The notes under the pieces were generated by a model. It did not search any database and was not told the DNA's origin. It saw only the letters and a program-made list of their open reading frames with translations. Made by a program: the position numbers and the translations under genes. From positions 4,836,001 through 4,900,000 of the forward strand of contig NC_068563.1 of the NCBI RefSeq assembly GCF_022201045.2: DNA of 64,000 bases. The letters are read 5' to 3'. Source of the stretch: Citrus sinensis (taxonomy: Eukaryota > Streptophyta > Magnoliopsida > Sapindales > Rutaceae). This document shows positions 12,199 to 21,537 of the stretch, in pieces (position 1 is the first letter of the stretch; each line of letters begins with the position of its first letter).

Positions 12199-13409
12199 GA
12201 GAACGTGAGGAACAAATTATCAAGTTGTAACGATAGACATTATGTTATTAAATTTGCATGACATGCATTTTGATGAGATGTGGCTAGCGTACACTGCAGC
12301 CGCTGATAATTAGGTGCTCGTGCGACCTTCCTCCATGCATCAAATGTTGATTAAATTTCAATGAAATGGTGAAGGCACAAAATGTAAAATTTCTATTCGT
12401 TGTTTTTGGGTGATTATTTGAGTTGTTTTTGTATGTTTTTTGTGCCGAGAATTTATGTATGTGTATTATTTCATTTTTGGAGGCCTTAATCTTTAAGTTT
12501 GAGTGCAAATGTTTTGGAAGTTTAGCATTACTATCATATATAAAATTGCACGAAATGAGAAAGGTTAAATGCTACTTGCAAGCTAGATTAAAGGCATAAT
12601 GTATAGTGGATAAGCATAATTGGAAATAAGAAAATGTATTTTTTTTCCTTTATAATTTTTTTCTCCTTATTTTTGGATTAGTTGGTTGGAGTAAAAATTC
12701 TGGTTCTGTTTGTATTTTTTATTGGTTTGTCAATAGCCTGGAAAATAATTAAAAAAAGTCGAAATCAATAGAATACAATATAAGATTATTATTTTTTTTA
12801 AAAAAAGTTCTAATGAGTGATGATTCAACAGTAAAATTTTGTCAACAATTGGTTGGGTTAGTCAGTGTCTCTTCTTCTTAAATTTACAATGAAATTTTTT
12901 AGTTTCCCCATATTATTGTAGGAATTTATTGCCATATTTTAAGTACACGGCTTCCGTTAAGCTTTATATATTGGGTTTTGGGCTATAATTGTAATTTTTT
13001 TAAATTGGACTTATATACTTACTAGTTACTATATGATACTAAAAAGAAAAAAATTAATTGTACATTTTTTGGTGACTTTTAGTCAATAATGTTAAAATTT
13101 TATTCATGTACACATTTACTAAAAGAAAAAAAATCTTATTAATTTAAAATCTTATTAATTTCGAGTCTCTCTATGTTACTACAGGAATTTATTATCATAT
13201 TTTTCGTATTGAACTTTATATAATGGGTTTTGGACTTTAATTGTTACTTATTTATATTGAACATATATATTTACTTATATTATATATAATATTAAGAAAA
13301 TAGAGAATTTTTTATTTTTTATTTTTTACTTTTAGCTGAAATGTTAAAATTTTATCCTTAGGGTGTGTTTGGCACACTATATTGTATTATATTGTATTAT
13401 ATTAGCACT
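12199..13409. other. PERK 3' flank and left edge of transposon block
   Basis: The first 100-300 bp are probably PERK 3'UTR. DNA from 12500 is very AT-rich and gene-free. It contains a roughly 265-bp diverged tandem duplication (listed separately) and, at about 13362, an end-like sequence 'gtgtgtttggcacac' typical of plant MITE/hAT termini. Confidence 0.5.
12893..13365. repeat. Diverged tandem duplication, period about 265 bp
   Basis: Two adjacent copies share the ordered blocks 'aggaatttatt', 'aagctttatata/gaactttatata', 'gggttttgg', 'taattgt' and a final 'atgttaaaattttat'. The first runs from about 12893 and the second from about 13160. Unit boundaries are approximate. The copies resemble non-coding transposon DNA; no ORF is conserved between them. 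Confidence 0.6.
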
Positions 13410-14324
13410 CACTATTACAAAAATTCAAAATAATGACCCATAAGTTATGACGATTAATTTAACAATTGTCGTTAAAAATATTTTATGATCATTATTATGT
13501 AAACCGTCATAATATCTAATACTTACAATGACGGTTTTCTAATAAAACCATTATTAAATGTCAAGTTAAAATATAATATTAATTTTAATGACGATTCGTT
13601 ATAAAAAACAGTCACCAAAAATTCATGCTTACAATGACAGCCTTATTAGAAAATGATCATTAAATGTACGGTTAAAATATAATGTTCATTTTAATGACAG
13701 TTCATTATAAAAACCATTATTAAAAATACATACTTACAATGACGGTTTTTAAACTTAATTGTCATCGTATGTCCACCTAAAATATAATGCTAATATTAAT
13801 GGTAGTTATTTAAGAACCGTCATTAAAAAGAAAACTATTAATGACCGTTATTAGATGAAACAATAATTGTAACTTAATTTTCATTCATGACAGTTGATTT
13901 TATAAACAATCATGGAATATAAAAATCACAACAATGCCAATTAAATAAATAAAATAAACCAAAGTGAATTTCAAAACTCCGCCGTTTTATTCTTCACCTA
14001 AGAAAATACCTCCCAAATGCCAAATTTCTTCCATCGCTTCCTGCATCTCTCTCCAGAATGTACATTCAAGCAAAATCTACCCTCAGTCAAGATTGATTGT
14101 TGCTCCTTTGCAATCACAACCCTAGGATTGTTGCGCTGTCTGTGCAGCCGCTGAGGTGAGTCTCATCATTGATGCACCAATGTATTCTCATGTCGCTGCC
14201 TTGGTTAGCCCTATTTGTCGTTTGATTTATTTGTCGTCAAATTGATACGTTATTAGCTTCTCCATTGAAAGCTCTCTATTTTCCACACACATTGTTGGAG
14301 AGGAATTTGATTTATAAGCCATAG

Positions 14325-14327
<3 letters not shown>

Positions 14328-14360
<33 letters not shown>
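14328..14360. repeat. (TC)n microsatellite in CACTA element
   Basis: About sixteen TC dinucleotides in the 5' leader-like region of the CACTA element. Confidence 0.9.
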
Positions 14361-14365
<5 letters not shown>

Positions 14366-14825
14366 ATTTTCATTTTATTACTTACAAATCTCGTTAGTTT
14401 GGTTGGGCAGGTTTCATGATTTTGTAACCTAGCATTGGATGAATACAGCTACTTCTCTCAGAGATTATTGGTGTGCTTGAGATCAATATTGAATTCAATC
14501 ATTTACAAGGTCTTTTAGTTCTCATATTTTGTTTTTAAAATTTTTCGTTGTCATGTAATTTTATGGTGTGGGCTTTATGAAATTCATGTTTTATTCAGCT
14601 AACTATGTTGCCTTTGATTATTTAGTTCCATGACTGGCAATGGTAGATAGAGAAACCTTGAAAGGGCCATAACAATTTTTTTTTTGGTTTTTTAACTTTG
14701 TTTTGATGTCATTAAAGCATTCCTTCATACCAAACCCAATTGAGAGGATTTAATTTAATTGTTCTTTTCTTGCACTAAAGTATTAAGAGGTTTTAATTGA
14801 TTGAGCTGATTTTAAGTGACATAAC

Positions 14826-16163
14826 TAGGGGTGTTCGCGGATCGGATTTTACGGATTAGACATCAATCCATATCTGATCCACAATTTTGCGGATTATAAT
14901 TTTTCAATCAAATCCAATCCACAGATTGATTAAACTCAATCCAAATCCAATCTATACATCTGCGGATCGGATGCGGATTTGACTCAATCCATATCCAACC
15001 CATACGTTTGCGAATCGGATGCGGATTTAACTTAATCCATATCCAATCCACCATTTTGTGCATTAGTTTCCGAATTAAAAATTTTTAGTTCTCCCCAATC
15101 CATGAATAAATGAAATTAAAAAAAAATCTAATATAAAAATAAATTTACTACCAATTAAATTTAAAATTGAATAAAATTTAAACAAATTAATTGTTTAAAT
15201 AAAAATAAAATAATACATTCAAAGTTTCAAAATATAGTACATCGAGATTAATTGTTCAAATAAAGCTACAATAATACGTTTAAAGTTTCAAAATATAACA
15301 CACTAAGATTAATTATTCAAATAAAGTTACAATAATACATTAACATAACACCAAAATTAATTGTTCAAATAAAGCCACAATTAATTGAAATGGTGAAGTT
15401 TCTAAAACCAAACACAGTCTGATCCTTCACCAGAGCTATTGCACTTATCGAAAGTGGTAATTACGGAGCCGTCAACGATGGGACCCAGGAGAAGTATGGG
15501 TGGCGATCTTAAAGGTTGTGATAGTGCAATTGTTTGGCTGGAACCAGTGATTGTGAAGTGGCTCGATGGACTCAGGGAAGAAGATGGCTTGCTCTCGCTG
15601 GAATCACGCGGCCGACGTCCTTCAAAACGATGTCGAGAGTGTATCGAACCAGTATTGGGTGTTGCTAGTGCGTGTGACGATAAGGAAGCTTAGGGTTTTT
15701 GTTTGCAAATTGTTGGTGACTTGACATTACGTTACTTTGCTTTTGGGTGACTTTGCAAATTGTTGGTAACTTGGCGTTATGTTACTTTGCTTTTGCCAGT
15801 ACGTGTGACTTTGTTTTTATTTTGTTTTACAATTTTTACAAGTTATATTTGTATATTTGATTATTTAATTATTTTTTATTTAATATTATTATTGGGTAAT
15901 GGCAAGATATGTTATAGTGCTTAGGTAACTATGTAATGTCACATTTATAATATTCCTTAATTAAATTTATAATAAATTTTTAACTAAATATATATATATA
16001 TATTATTATTTTTTTACGGATTCACGGGTTTTTACGGATTTACAAAAGTAAATCAATATCTAATCCATCGACTGCGGATTTTTAAATTTTCAATCCATAT
16101 CCAATCCACGGATCCACGGATCAGACGGATTGAGCGGATTTGATTGGATTCTGAACACCCCTT
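14826..16163. mobile_element. Non-autonomous hAT-like element nested in the CACTA
   Basis: Ends are TAGGGGTGTTC (left) and GAACACCCCTT (right), inverted apart from the outermost base. The flanking 8-mers GACATAAC (14818-14825) and GACATAAT (16164-16171) match at 7 of 8 positions. Eight-base target duplications and T/CAGGGGTG ends are hallmarks of the hAT superfamily. About 200 bp inside each end are repeats of ACGGATT, GCGGAT and AATCCATATCCAATCC in opposite orientation, so the termini form extended inverted repeats. The 1338-bp body has no transposase. An open stretch at 15439-15693 is GC-richer than the rest but has no recognisable domain. It inserted after the CACTA. Confidence 0.8.
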
Positions 16164-16388
16164 GACATAATTCAGAATAAGTTTAAATTGAGTGGCTCAT
16201 TTTTTAAAGTTGTTAATTCTTCTGTTTTGTATTATATTCTAAAAAAATTAATTATAGCAAGAATATGTGAACTTTGTAATGGAAACTACGTAACGGCCTC
16301 TTTGGAGCATGAAGAATTAACAGAGGTGCAAGGCTTTGAATGCATAAAGAAATTTCTAGATCCCAAGTTAATCAACATTTCATCTTTA

Positions 16389-16483
16389 GTGTGTGTGTGT
16401 GTGTCTCTCTGTGTGTGTCTCTGTGTGTGTGTGTGTGTGTTTGTTTGTTTGTGTGTGTGTGTGTGCGTGTGTGTGTGTGTGTG
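16389..16483. repeat. (GT)n compound microsatellite
   Basis: Long GT tract with TCTC and TTTG interruptions inside the CACTA element, just right of the hAT-like insertion. Likely polymorphic. Confidence 0.9.
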
Positions 16484-16854
16484 ATTAATTAGTGGGGACT
16501 GGGACAAGGACAATCAAGCATATAACTAAAGTTTAAAACACTATTGTTAGTTATTCAATAGATTAATTAGTAAGCATGTTCATATACATTATATTATTAT
16601 TTACAATATATTGATTAAAGAGCAAAGAACTTAGGATCAGTCTCTTTCAAAAGTGGCACTTTACTTATTGCACCATTGATTACCCATATTGACTAGATAT
16701 GAACTCAGAAGTCCAAGCATTTAAATTTGGAAACTAATTACTTCTACTATTGTTTTGTGTGGTGCCAAGAATTGGTTTTGCTACTGGTTTATAAAGAAAA
16801 CAGCAATTACAAAAAAAAAAATTATTGCTATCATGCTACTATTTGTGGTTAAAA

Positions 16855-17135
16855 CAGCATCTGAAACTTCTAGGTGCTGTGTTTAATAGCTGGACAACAC
16901 ACAGAATTTTTTGGGTGTTATCATGCTGCTATTTGTTGTTAAAAACAGCATTTGGAAGTGCTATTGTTTGTTGTTAAAAACAGCACATAGAACTTCCAAG
17001 TGCTATTTTTAATAGTTAGACAACACCACAAAAATTTTTGGGTCCTGTCATGCCGCTATTTGCTATTAAAAACAGCATCTGAAAGTTTTAGGTGTTGTTT
17101 TAACATAATTACAGTAGCTGGACAACATCCAGAAA
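16855..17135. repeat. About 91-bp tandem repeat inside the CACTA element
   Basis: The phrase 'aacagca(t/c)' followed by '(t/a)gaac/gaaa' and then 'ggtgctgtttttaatag(c/t)t(g/a)gacaacac' recurs. Starts at 16855, 16946, 16981 and 17073 show a repeat of about 91-92 bp plus one partial 35-bp copy. Each unit has 'atcatgc(t/c)gctatttg(t/c)tgttaaaa' in its second half. It lies just upstream of the transposase-associated coding remnant. Internal arrays are known in CACTA elements, where they may bind transposase. Confidence 0.7.
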
Positions 17136-17318
17136 ATTACTCGTGCTGTTTTTTTCTTTGTTTGTTTTTTTTGTTATTTGCTCATATGTCCACACTGATT
17201 CCCTTTTTATTTTTTGGTAACAAATAGGTTCAATTTTTGCATTTGAACATCCAAGCACATTTAATTATGAGGTAGTAACTGAAACTTCAGGCTTCAATTT
17301 ATTGTTTTTATATTTACA

Positions 17319-17757
17319 ATGGATAAGTCTTGTATTTCATTAGATAAAAGGTCACAGGATTATAGAGTGTTAAGAACTTTATAGATTTTGAAATCTGTCA
17401 CACTACAAGTCTGGATAATCTACATTGCTTTTGCTTGAAGTGTGGGAATATGAAATTCTAAACTCCTTTAAAGATAGAAAATCACTTGATTATCTTTGGA
17501 ATTTATTAGAGTTATACAAATTGGTTTTTACGTGGGAAAGAACTTGTTAGAGGGTCTTCTACTAGTAGAAATGCACATATTAGAAAAGAGGTTGAATATG
17601 ATCATGTTGATATTCCTATTAAGATGGTTTAAGGGGAACACGATAATTTTGGAAGTAATCCGAACACATTCCAAAAATTGCTTGAGGATGCTGAAAAGCC
17701 ATTATATCCAGGTTGCAGCAATTTCACAAACTTATCAGCTTATCATTTTTTTCATAT
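17319..17757 (+). pseudogene. CACTA transposase-associated domain remnant
   Basis: Broken coding remnant with frameshifts. In order, frames read MDKSCISLDKRSQDYRV, KNFIDF, SLDNLHCFCLKCGN, IIFGI..SYTNWF and later PNTFQKLLEDAEKPLYPGC and SNFTNLSAY. The MDKSWI...F..CPC..C.N...V..HL......Y..W pattern is the transposase-associated domain (Pfam Transpos_assoc) found at the N-terminus of plant CACTA proteins. The PLYPGC...FTKLSAL phrase normally sits just before the TNP2 transposase domain. At least two frame changes and stops are visible, so no functional protein is made. The catalytic TNP2 region that should follow is missing, which suggests a large internal deletion joined this part to the Ulp1 part. 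Confidence 0.75.
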
Positions 17758-17837
17758 AATGAATCGTGAGCTATAGATTCAAAGTGAATAAGATTGTCAT
17801 TGTATTTGGAATTTCCAATGATAAATATTTTGTATGC

Positions 17838-18477
17838 AGAGCACATTGGATGTTGGTTGTTATTGATTCATATGAAGGTCATTGTTATTTTTTTTATTCA
17901 ACTGGCCATAATCTGCGTTAAAACTTAGGAGCTTATTAATTGGTTGGTTAAACAATTGGGCTTTTTTCTTGTATTTTCTTTATATTAGTTTCTAATATAT
18001 GCTTTTCAATTTTAAAATTAAGTTCAATGAGAATGTTTTGCACGGCACGTGGAAAAACTTAATCGAAAGAATTGCATGTGGAAAGCAACTAAAGTAAGGA
18101 ACACTAGTCTTAAATTCAAATTCATAATAGTTTTATATAAGATTTATAATCCATTATTGAATGAATTTGTTTATTGTATGACTTAAATTTTTTACTTTTT
18201 CTTTTATAGTATCCTCATCAACCCAAAGAAGTTGAGCATTGCGGATATTATGTGATGAAATATATATGGGACATTATGGCTTATACTAATGTATCTATTC
18301 TAGAGGTATTGACAATTTTTTATATAACATTTATTTATTTTTCTTAACTAAATAATTTATATATTTTTCACTTTATAGTTTGTCAAGATACAAAGCTACA
18401 CTCAAGGAGAGATTGACGAGGTCATATGTGAGTGGGCTAGGTATACATGTCAACTTGTTGTTACATATGAAAATTAA
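17838..18477 (+). pseudogene. Ulp1/SENP-like protease domain of the CACTA element, degenerate
   Basis: Three coding blocks separated by intron-like AT-rich DNA. About 17840-17910 reads AHWMLVVIDSYEGHCYFFY, the His-containing strand of Ulp1 C48 peptidases. About 18050-18095 reads LNRKNCMWKATK. About 18210-18307 reads YPHQPKEVEHCGYYVMKY, which carries the catalytic Cys (codon at 18240). About 18379-18477 reads KIQSYTQGEIDEVICEWA and ends in TAA. This order (HWxLxxID, xPKQxxxxECGYYVM, YxxxEIDEVxxEWA) is the Ulp1-type C-terminal domain common in plant transposon proteins. The catalytic His and Cys are present, but an extra His sits next to the Cys and the N-terminal part is absent. Expression seems unlikely. 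Confidence 0.75.
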
Positions 18478-19277
18478 TTGATTGATAATGTAAGGTTAGG
18501 CTCTATTTTGCTCTATAACCTATCATGATTTAACTACAACTTGTAGTAAAATGATTTTGATATATTTATTTTTTTCTTTCTTTGCAAATAATGTTGTAGA
18601 TAGCTAGTGGTGGTATGATTTACTTGAAAATATTGTATACGAAGACTTGATGATAATTTAGATGTGATAGCTAGATTACATGTGGGAGAGCCAATATTTT
18701 GTTGAAGAAGAAGGATTGTCAAAGTTCTTTATATTAGAGTACGCGAATTTTGTTGGTTGGCTATGGATTTTGTCAGATTCTAAAGAGCATTTGTGAGAAT
18801 TTCAATGTATAACGTTGCGTTTTAAGATTTTTGTAAAGTAATATTTTGGACATTATATAGCTTGTAAGAAAGTAATTGTAAAAATATAGTAAATAGAAAA
18901 TTACAATAAAAACGAGTGTTCAATAATTTTTTTAAAATATTGTAAATTTTTTTTATAATATCAAAGATGATAGTTATATAATAATCGCTATTATTTATAA
19001 TGTCATCATCCATGACTGATTATTAAAAAAATGTCATAAAAAGAAGTAAGAATATCACCTTTGTTTTACGCGAAACCGTCATTAAAAAATTACTTAATAC
19101 AATATAAGATGACTAATTAGTAAAATAATCATCATTAAAAAGGCACATTTAAAGATGGTTATTAAAAAACCGTCATTAAAAATTGATGGAAAAGTGAAAT
19201 CAATGATCGTTGTTTAAATAGTCATTAAACTGTACCTGTTAATGACGATTTTATTCTAACAACTACCATTATAAATG

Positions 19278-19418
19278 GGGGGAACCTTAGGTGCAACTGT
19301 GGCACCGTGCCACAGTTGCATCTAACCGTTGGATGTCAGTGGATCCCACCAATTTAACTACATCCAACGGCTAGATGCAACTGTGGCACGGTGCCACAGT
19401 TGCACCGTAGCCTGATCC
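19278..19418. mobile_element. Palindromic Mutator-like MITE with 9-bp target duplication
   Basis: A 141-bp element flanked on both sides by TTATAAATG (19269-19277 and 19419-19427), a perfect 9-bp target duplication as made by Mutator-like transposases. Near each end GTGCAACTGTGGCACNGTGCC and its complement form a nearly perfect local palindrome. The halves are also inverted with respect to each other, including CCGTTGGATG versus CATCCAACGG. The result is a palindrome of palindromes that could fold into a hairpin with two side hairpins. The outer ends (GGGGGGAACCTTAGG / GGATCAGGCTACGG) match only in part. It sits in the right subterminal region of the CACTA, so it is younger. Relatives are at about 38030-38165 and 55775-55897. 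Confidence 0.8.
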
Positions 19419-19655
19419 TTATAAATGTTCATATAATTATAGTTATTTTAATAATTGTCATCAAAAGGTACATTTTAATGACTGTTTTGTGAAAAAAAAA
19501 CCGTCATTAAAAACTCATGAAGATATGCAAATAATGATTGTTTTAGAAAATAAACGTCATTAAAATATATATTTAATGATAGTTATTGAACTATCATAAA
19601 AAGTACATTCCTTTTAATTATTGCTGCCTAAAACCATCATTATTAGTAGTTATTT

Positions 19656-20323
19656 TATTATAAAAATATGGTACAATATTTGGTATTATACTTTACAATA
19701 TTTAATTTTTAGTTATAATATGTTTAGTATTGCATTGGACTATATTATTTTTTTGTGATTAATTTAAATTATATATTTAAAAAATAATACTTATTAGTAC
19801 TTTAAAAAATACTAAATAAAAACCTTAAATTTTAGAAATTCAATAGAATCATAATTTTTCATAATGATTAAAGTTTATGACTTCATAAAGATCAAAATTT
19901 ATGACCTTTAAATTTTATGTGCATGCCAAATATACAATAAAGATTCAATTCTCTATTGCTATTACAAGATAAAACACAAAGACAAGACTGAATAACCACG
20001 AAGAAAGCTTAGCCTCTAGAACTCCACAGAATTATAAAAAGTATTATGAAGCATTTGCAAAGTTACAACACGACATCAAAGCATATCACAATGTAAAATA
20101 TTTTCAATAAATCTGGGAATTGGGAAATATAATTAAAGTTGAAAATTGCAAGTCAACTTGAAAAGTTTTAACATATCCTACAAAAGAAAAAAGTCTATGT
20201 ACTAAACCAAAAATCTTGGCCCTTGGCGCCTTGGCGACAAGACAAAATAGAAAATTTCAAAATTTAGTGCAATGGGAGAAACAATACCTATAAAACTAGT
20301 CAAGATATTCTCAAGCTACTACT
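19656..20323. other. AT-rich flank right of the CACTA element
   Basis: No gene seen. Around 19915-19935 the sequence 'gtgcatgccaaatatac' is, read in reverse, similar to the 'gtgtgtttggcacac' end at about 13362. The CACTA may therefore sit inside an older element spanning about 13362-19935. 20000-20323 could be the 3' flank of the importin-alpha fragment. Confidence 0.4.
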
Positions 20324-20925
20324 TCAACTAAATTTGAAGCCACTGAGTGGAATGTTCGGCTGCCTAGTTGCAAAACTACAATTGTGCTACTGTTTTTCGA
20401 TACCACCATCTTGGATAATTGCTCTTCCTCCTCTTCCTCGCCTAATATCTCCCTAAAATCTTCAAAACCTTCTCATAAATTTCATTGTTGTCGTAGATCT
20501 GCAGATTCTCAATCTTTTCTAATCCATCACATTCATCAATCATTTGAGCATAAACATTAACCCCGTTATTCATTCATATTTCCTTGTTAGCCTCACCCAC
20601 CTTCAAAATGTTCTCGAGACCCTCTAGACAAACTATCACGATCCTTTAATCTGAACAAGCGAGAAGATCATAGAGCAATTTAATGCAACCTTGGCTCACC
20701 AGGACTTTGCAAGAACATAGTACATAGGTGATTTTATCACATAAACATCATTAAATAAATAAAAGAAATGTCTATCATATGAACATCATTGAGTGAATAA
20801 AAGAAACATATTGAATTTGTTCATGAGTTCCTCCATAAATGGCATTTGAGATAGCTCATGCAGCCTCGTTCTTAATTTTCAAAATTTACATGTTGAGGAA
20901 CCACTAGAGGAACGATGATATTGGC
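20324..20925 (-). pseudogene. Importin subunit alpha C-terminal fragment, degenerate
   Basis: Reading the minus strand from about 20925 down, frames give ANIIVPLV, then after a shift KNEAA*AISNAIYGGTHEQIQ, an intron-like stretch (about 20715-20805), and LVSQGCIKLLYDLLACSD. Next come RIVIVCLEGLENILKVGEANKE, NGVNVYAQMIDECDGLEKIE and NLQIYDNNEIYEKVLKIL. An acidic EEEEEEQL block and QPNIPLSGFKFS followed by TGA close the sequence. This is the order of the last armadillo repeats and tail of plant importin alpha, the nuclear-import adaptor that binds NLS cargo. Stops and frameshifts break it in several places, and the upstream ARM repeats and IBB domain are absent. The apparent retained intron argues for a duplicated or transposon-carried genomic fragment and against a processed copy. 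Confidence 0.85.
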
Positions 20926-21360
20926 CTAAAAATAGCCTATTGAACAAAAATACAACAAATTATAATTATAAGTATATTTCAGTAGCAATTTCCTCAGCAT
21001 TAAGTAGACTTGACTTTTAAGGATGTCACATTTAGAAATAGAAAAGACAAGCAAGCAATTGTAATACATGCTATTAGGACCAAAATACTAAGATGCAAGC
21101 AAGAAAGAAAAATTAACATACACATTAACCACTATCTTTAAGTCAATATTTTCTCTCAAGGGCCAAATTAACAACCTTAAATTAGAGGAATGATTTAGTA
21201 TTGAAGGAATGATAAGATGGTTCAAGCAAATTCAGTGAACTTCACAAATCACAATAACCTCGCTTTAATGAATGTCAACCATTAAAAGCAAACACATTAC
21301 TTAAAGATCAAGAAGACTAACTGTATCAAAATCTTTAATTATATATATATATATATATAG
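20926..21360. other. Gap between importin-alpha fragment and MITE
   Basis: AT-rich. It could contain the next upstream intron of the importin-alpha fragment, since 'ttgttcaatag' just before the coding block on the minus strand looks like an acceptor. No further importin exons were recognised. Ends in a (TA)n run at about 21340-21360. Confidence 0.45.
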
Positions 21361-21537
21361 TAGTTTTCCAATCAGTGATTCGTGACTTTAATAAAGTTAT
21401 GGATTAGCTAAAAGATAAAATAAACATAGACTCCAATGCACTATATTTTTTCATGTAGTGTATTAAAATCTAAATTTTTTTGTCTTTTAGCTAATCCCTG
21501 ATTTTATTAAAGTCAGAGATCCCTGATTGGAAAACTA
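21361..21537. mobile_element. MITE inserted in a TA microsatellite (Stowaway-like)
   Basis: Terminal inverted repeats begin TAGTTTTCCAATCAGTGATT on the left and read the same on the opposite strand from the right end (complement of GGAAAACTA at 21529-21537). The match continues through ACTTTAATAAAG and TTAGCTAAAAGA for over 50 bp, with few mismatches. The element is about 177 bp, has no coding capacity and is flanked on both sides by (TA)n. Insertion at TA fits Tc1/mariner-type Stowaway MITEs, but a PIF/Harbinger TTA site cannot be excluded. Confidence 0.75.

Larger units (their letters stand above)
13410..19655. mobile_element. Decayed CACTA (En/Spm-type) DNA transposon
   Basis: The left end starts CACTATTACAAAAATTC at 13410, matching the CACTA class signature. 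Subterminal regions carry many copies of AATGACGGTTTT-type motifs: near 13527 and 13738 on the left, and in reverse orientation (AAACCGTCATT) near 19071, 19168 and 19500 on the right. This arrangement of transposase-binding repeats is diagnostic of the class. Inside are remnants of a transposase-associated domain (17319-17757) and a Ulp1-type protease domain (17838-18477), but no recognisable TNP2 transposase between them. The right terminus is eroded near 'attattagtag' at about 19640-19655, so the end and the 3-bp target duplication are uncertain. Two younger elements are inserted in it (14826-16163 and 19278-19418). It is no longer autonomous. Confidence 0.75.

Noticed and set aside
15439..15693. 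84-residue open frame in the hAT-like element
   Set aside because: No transposase motif, and it lies in a non-autonomous element. Considered chance.
16188..16513. Open frames across the GT microsatellite
   Set aside because: Cys/Val or His/Thr repeats are produced by the dinucleotide repeat.
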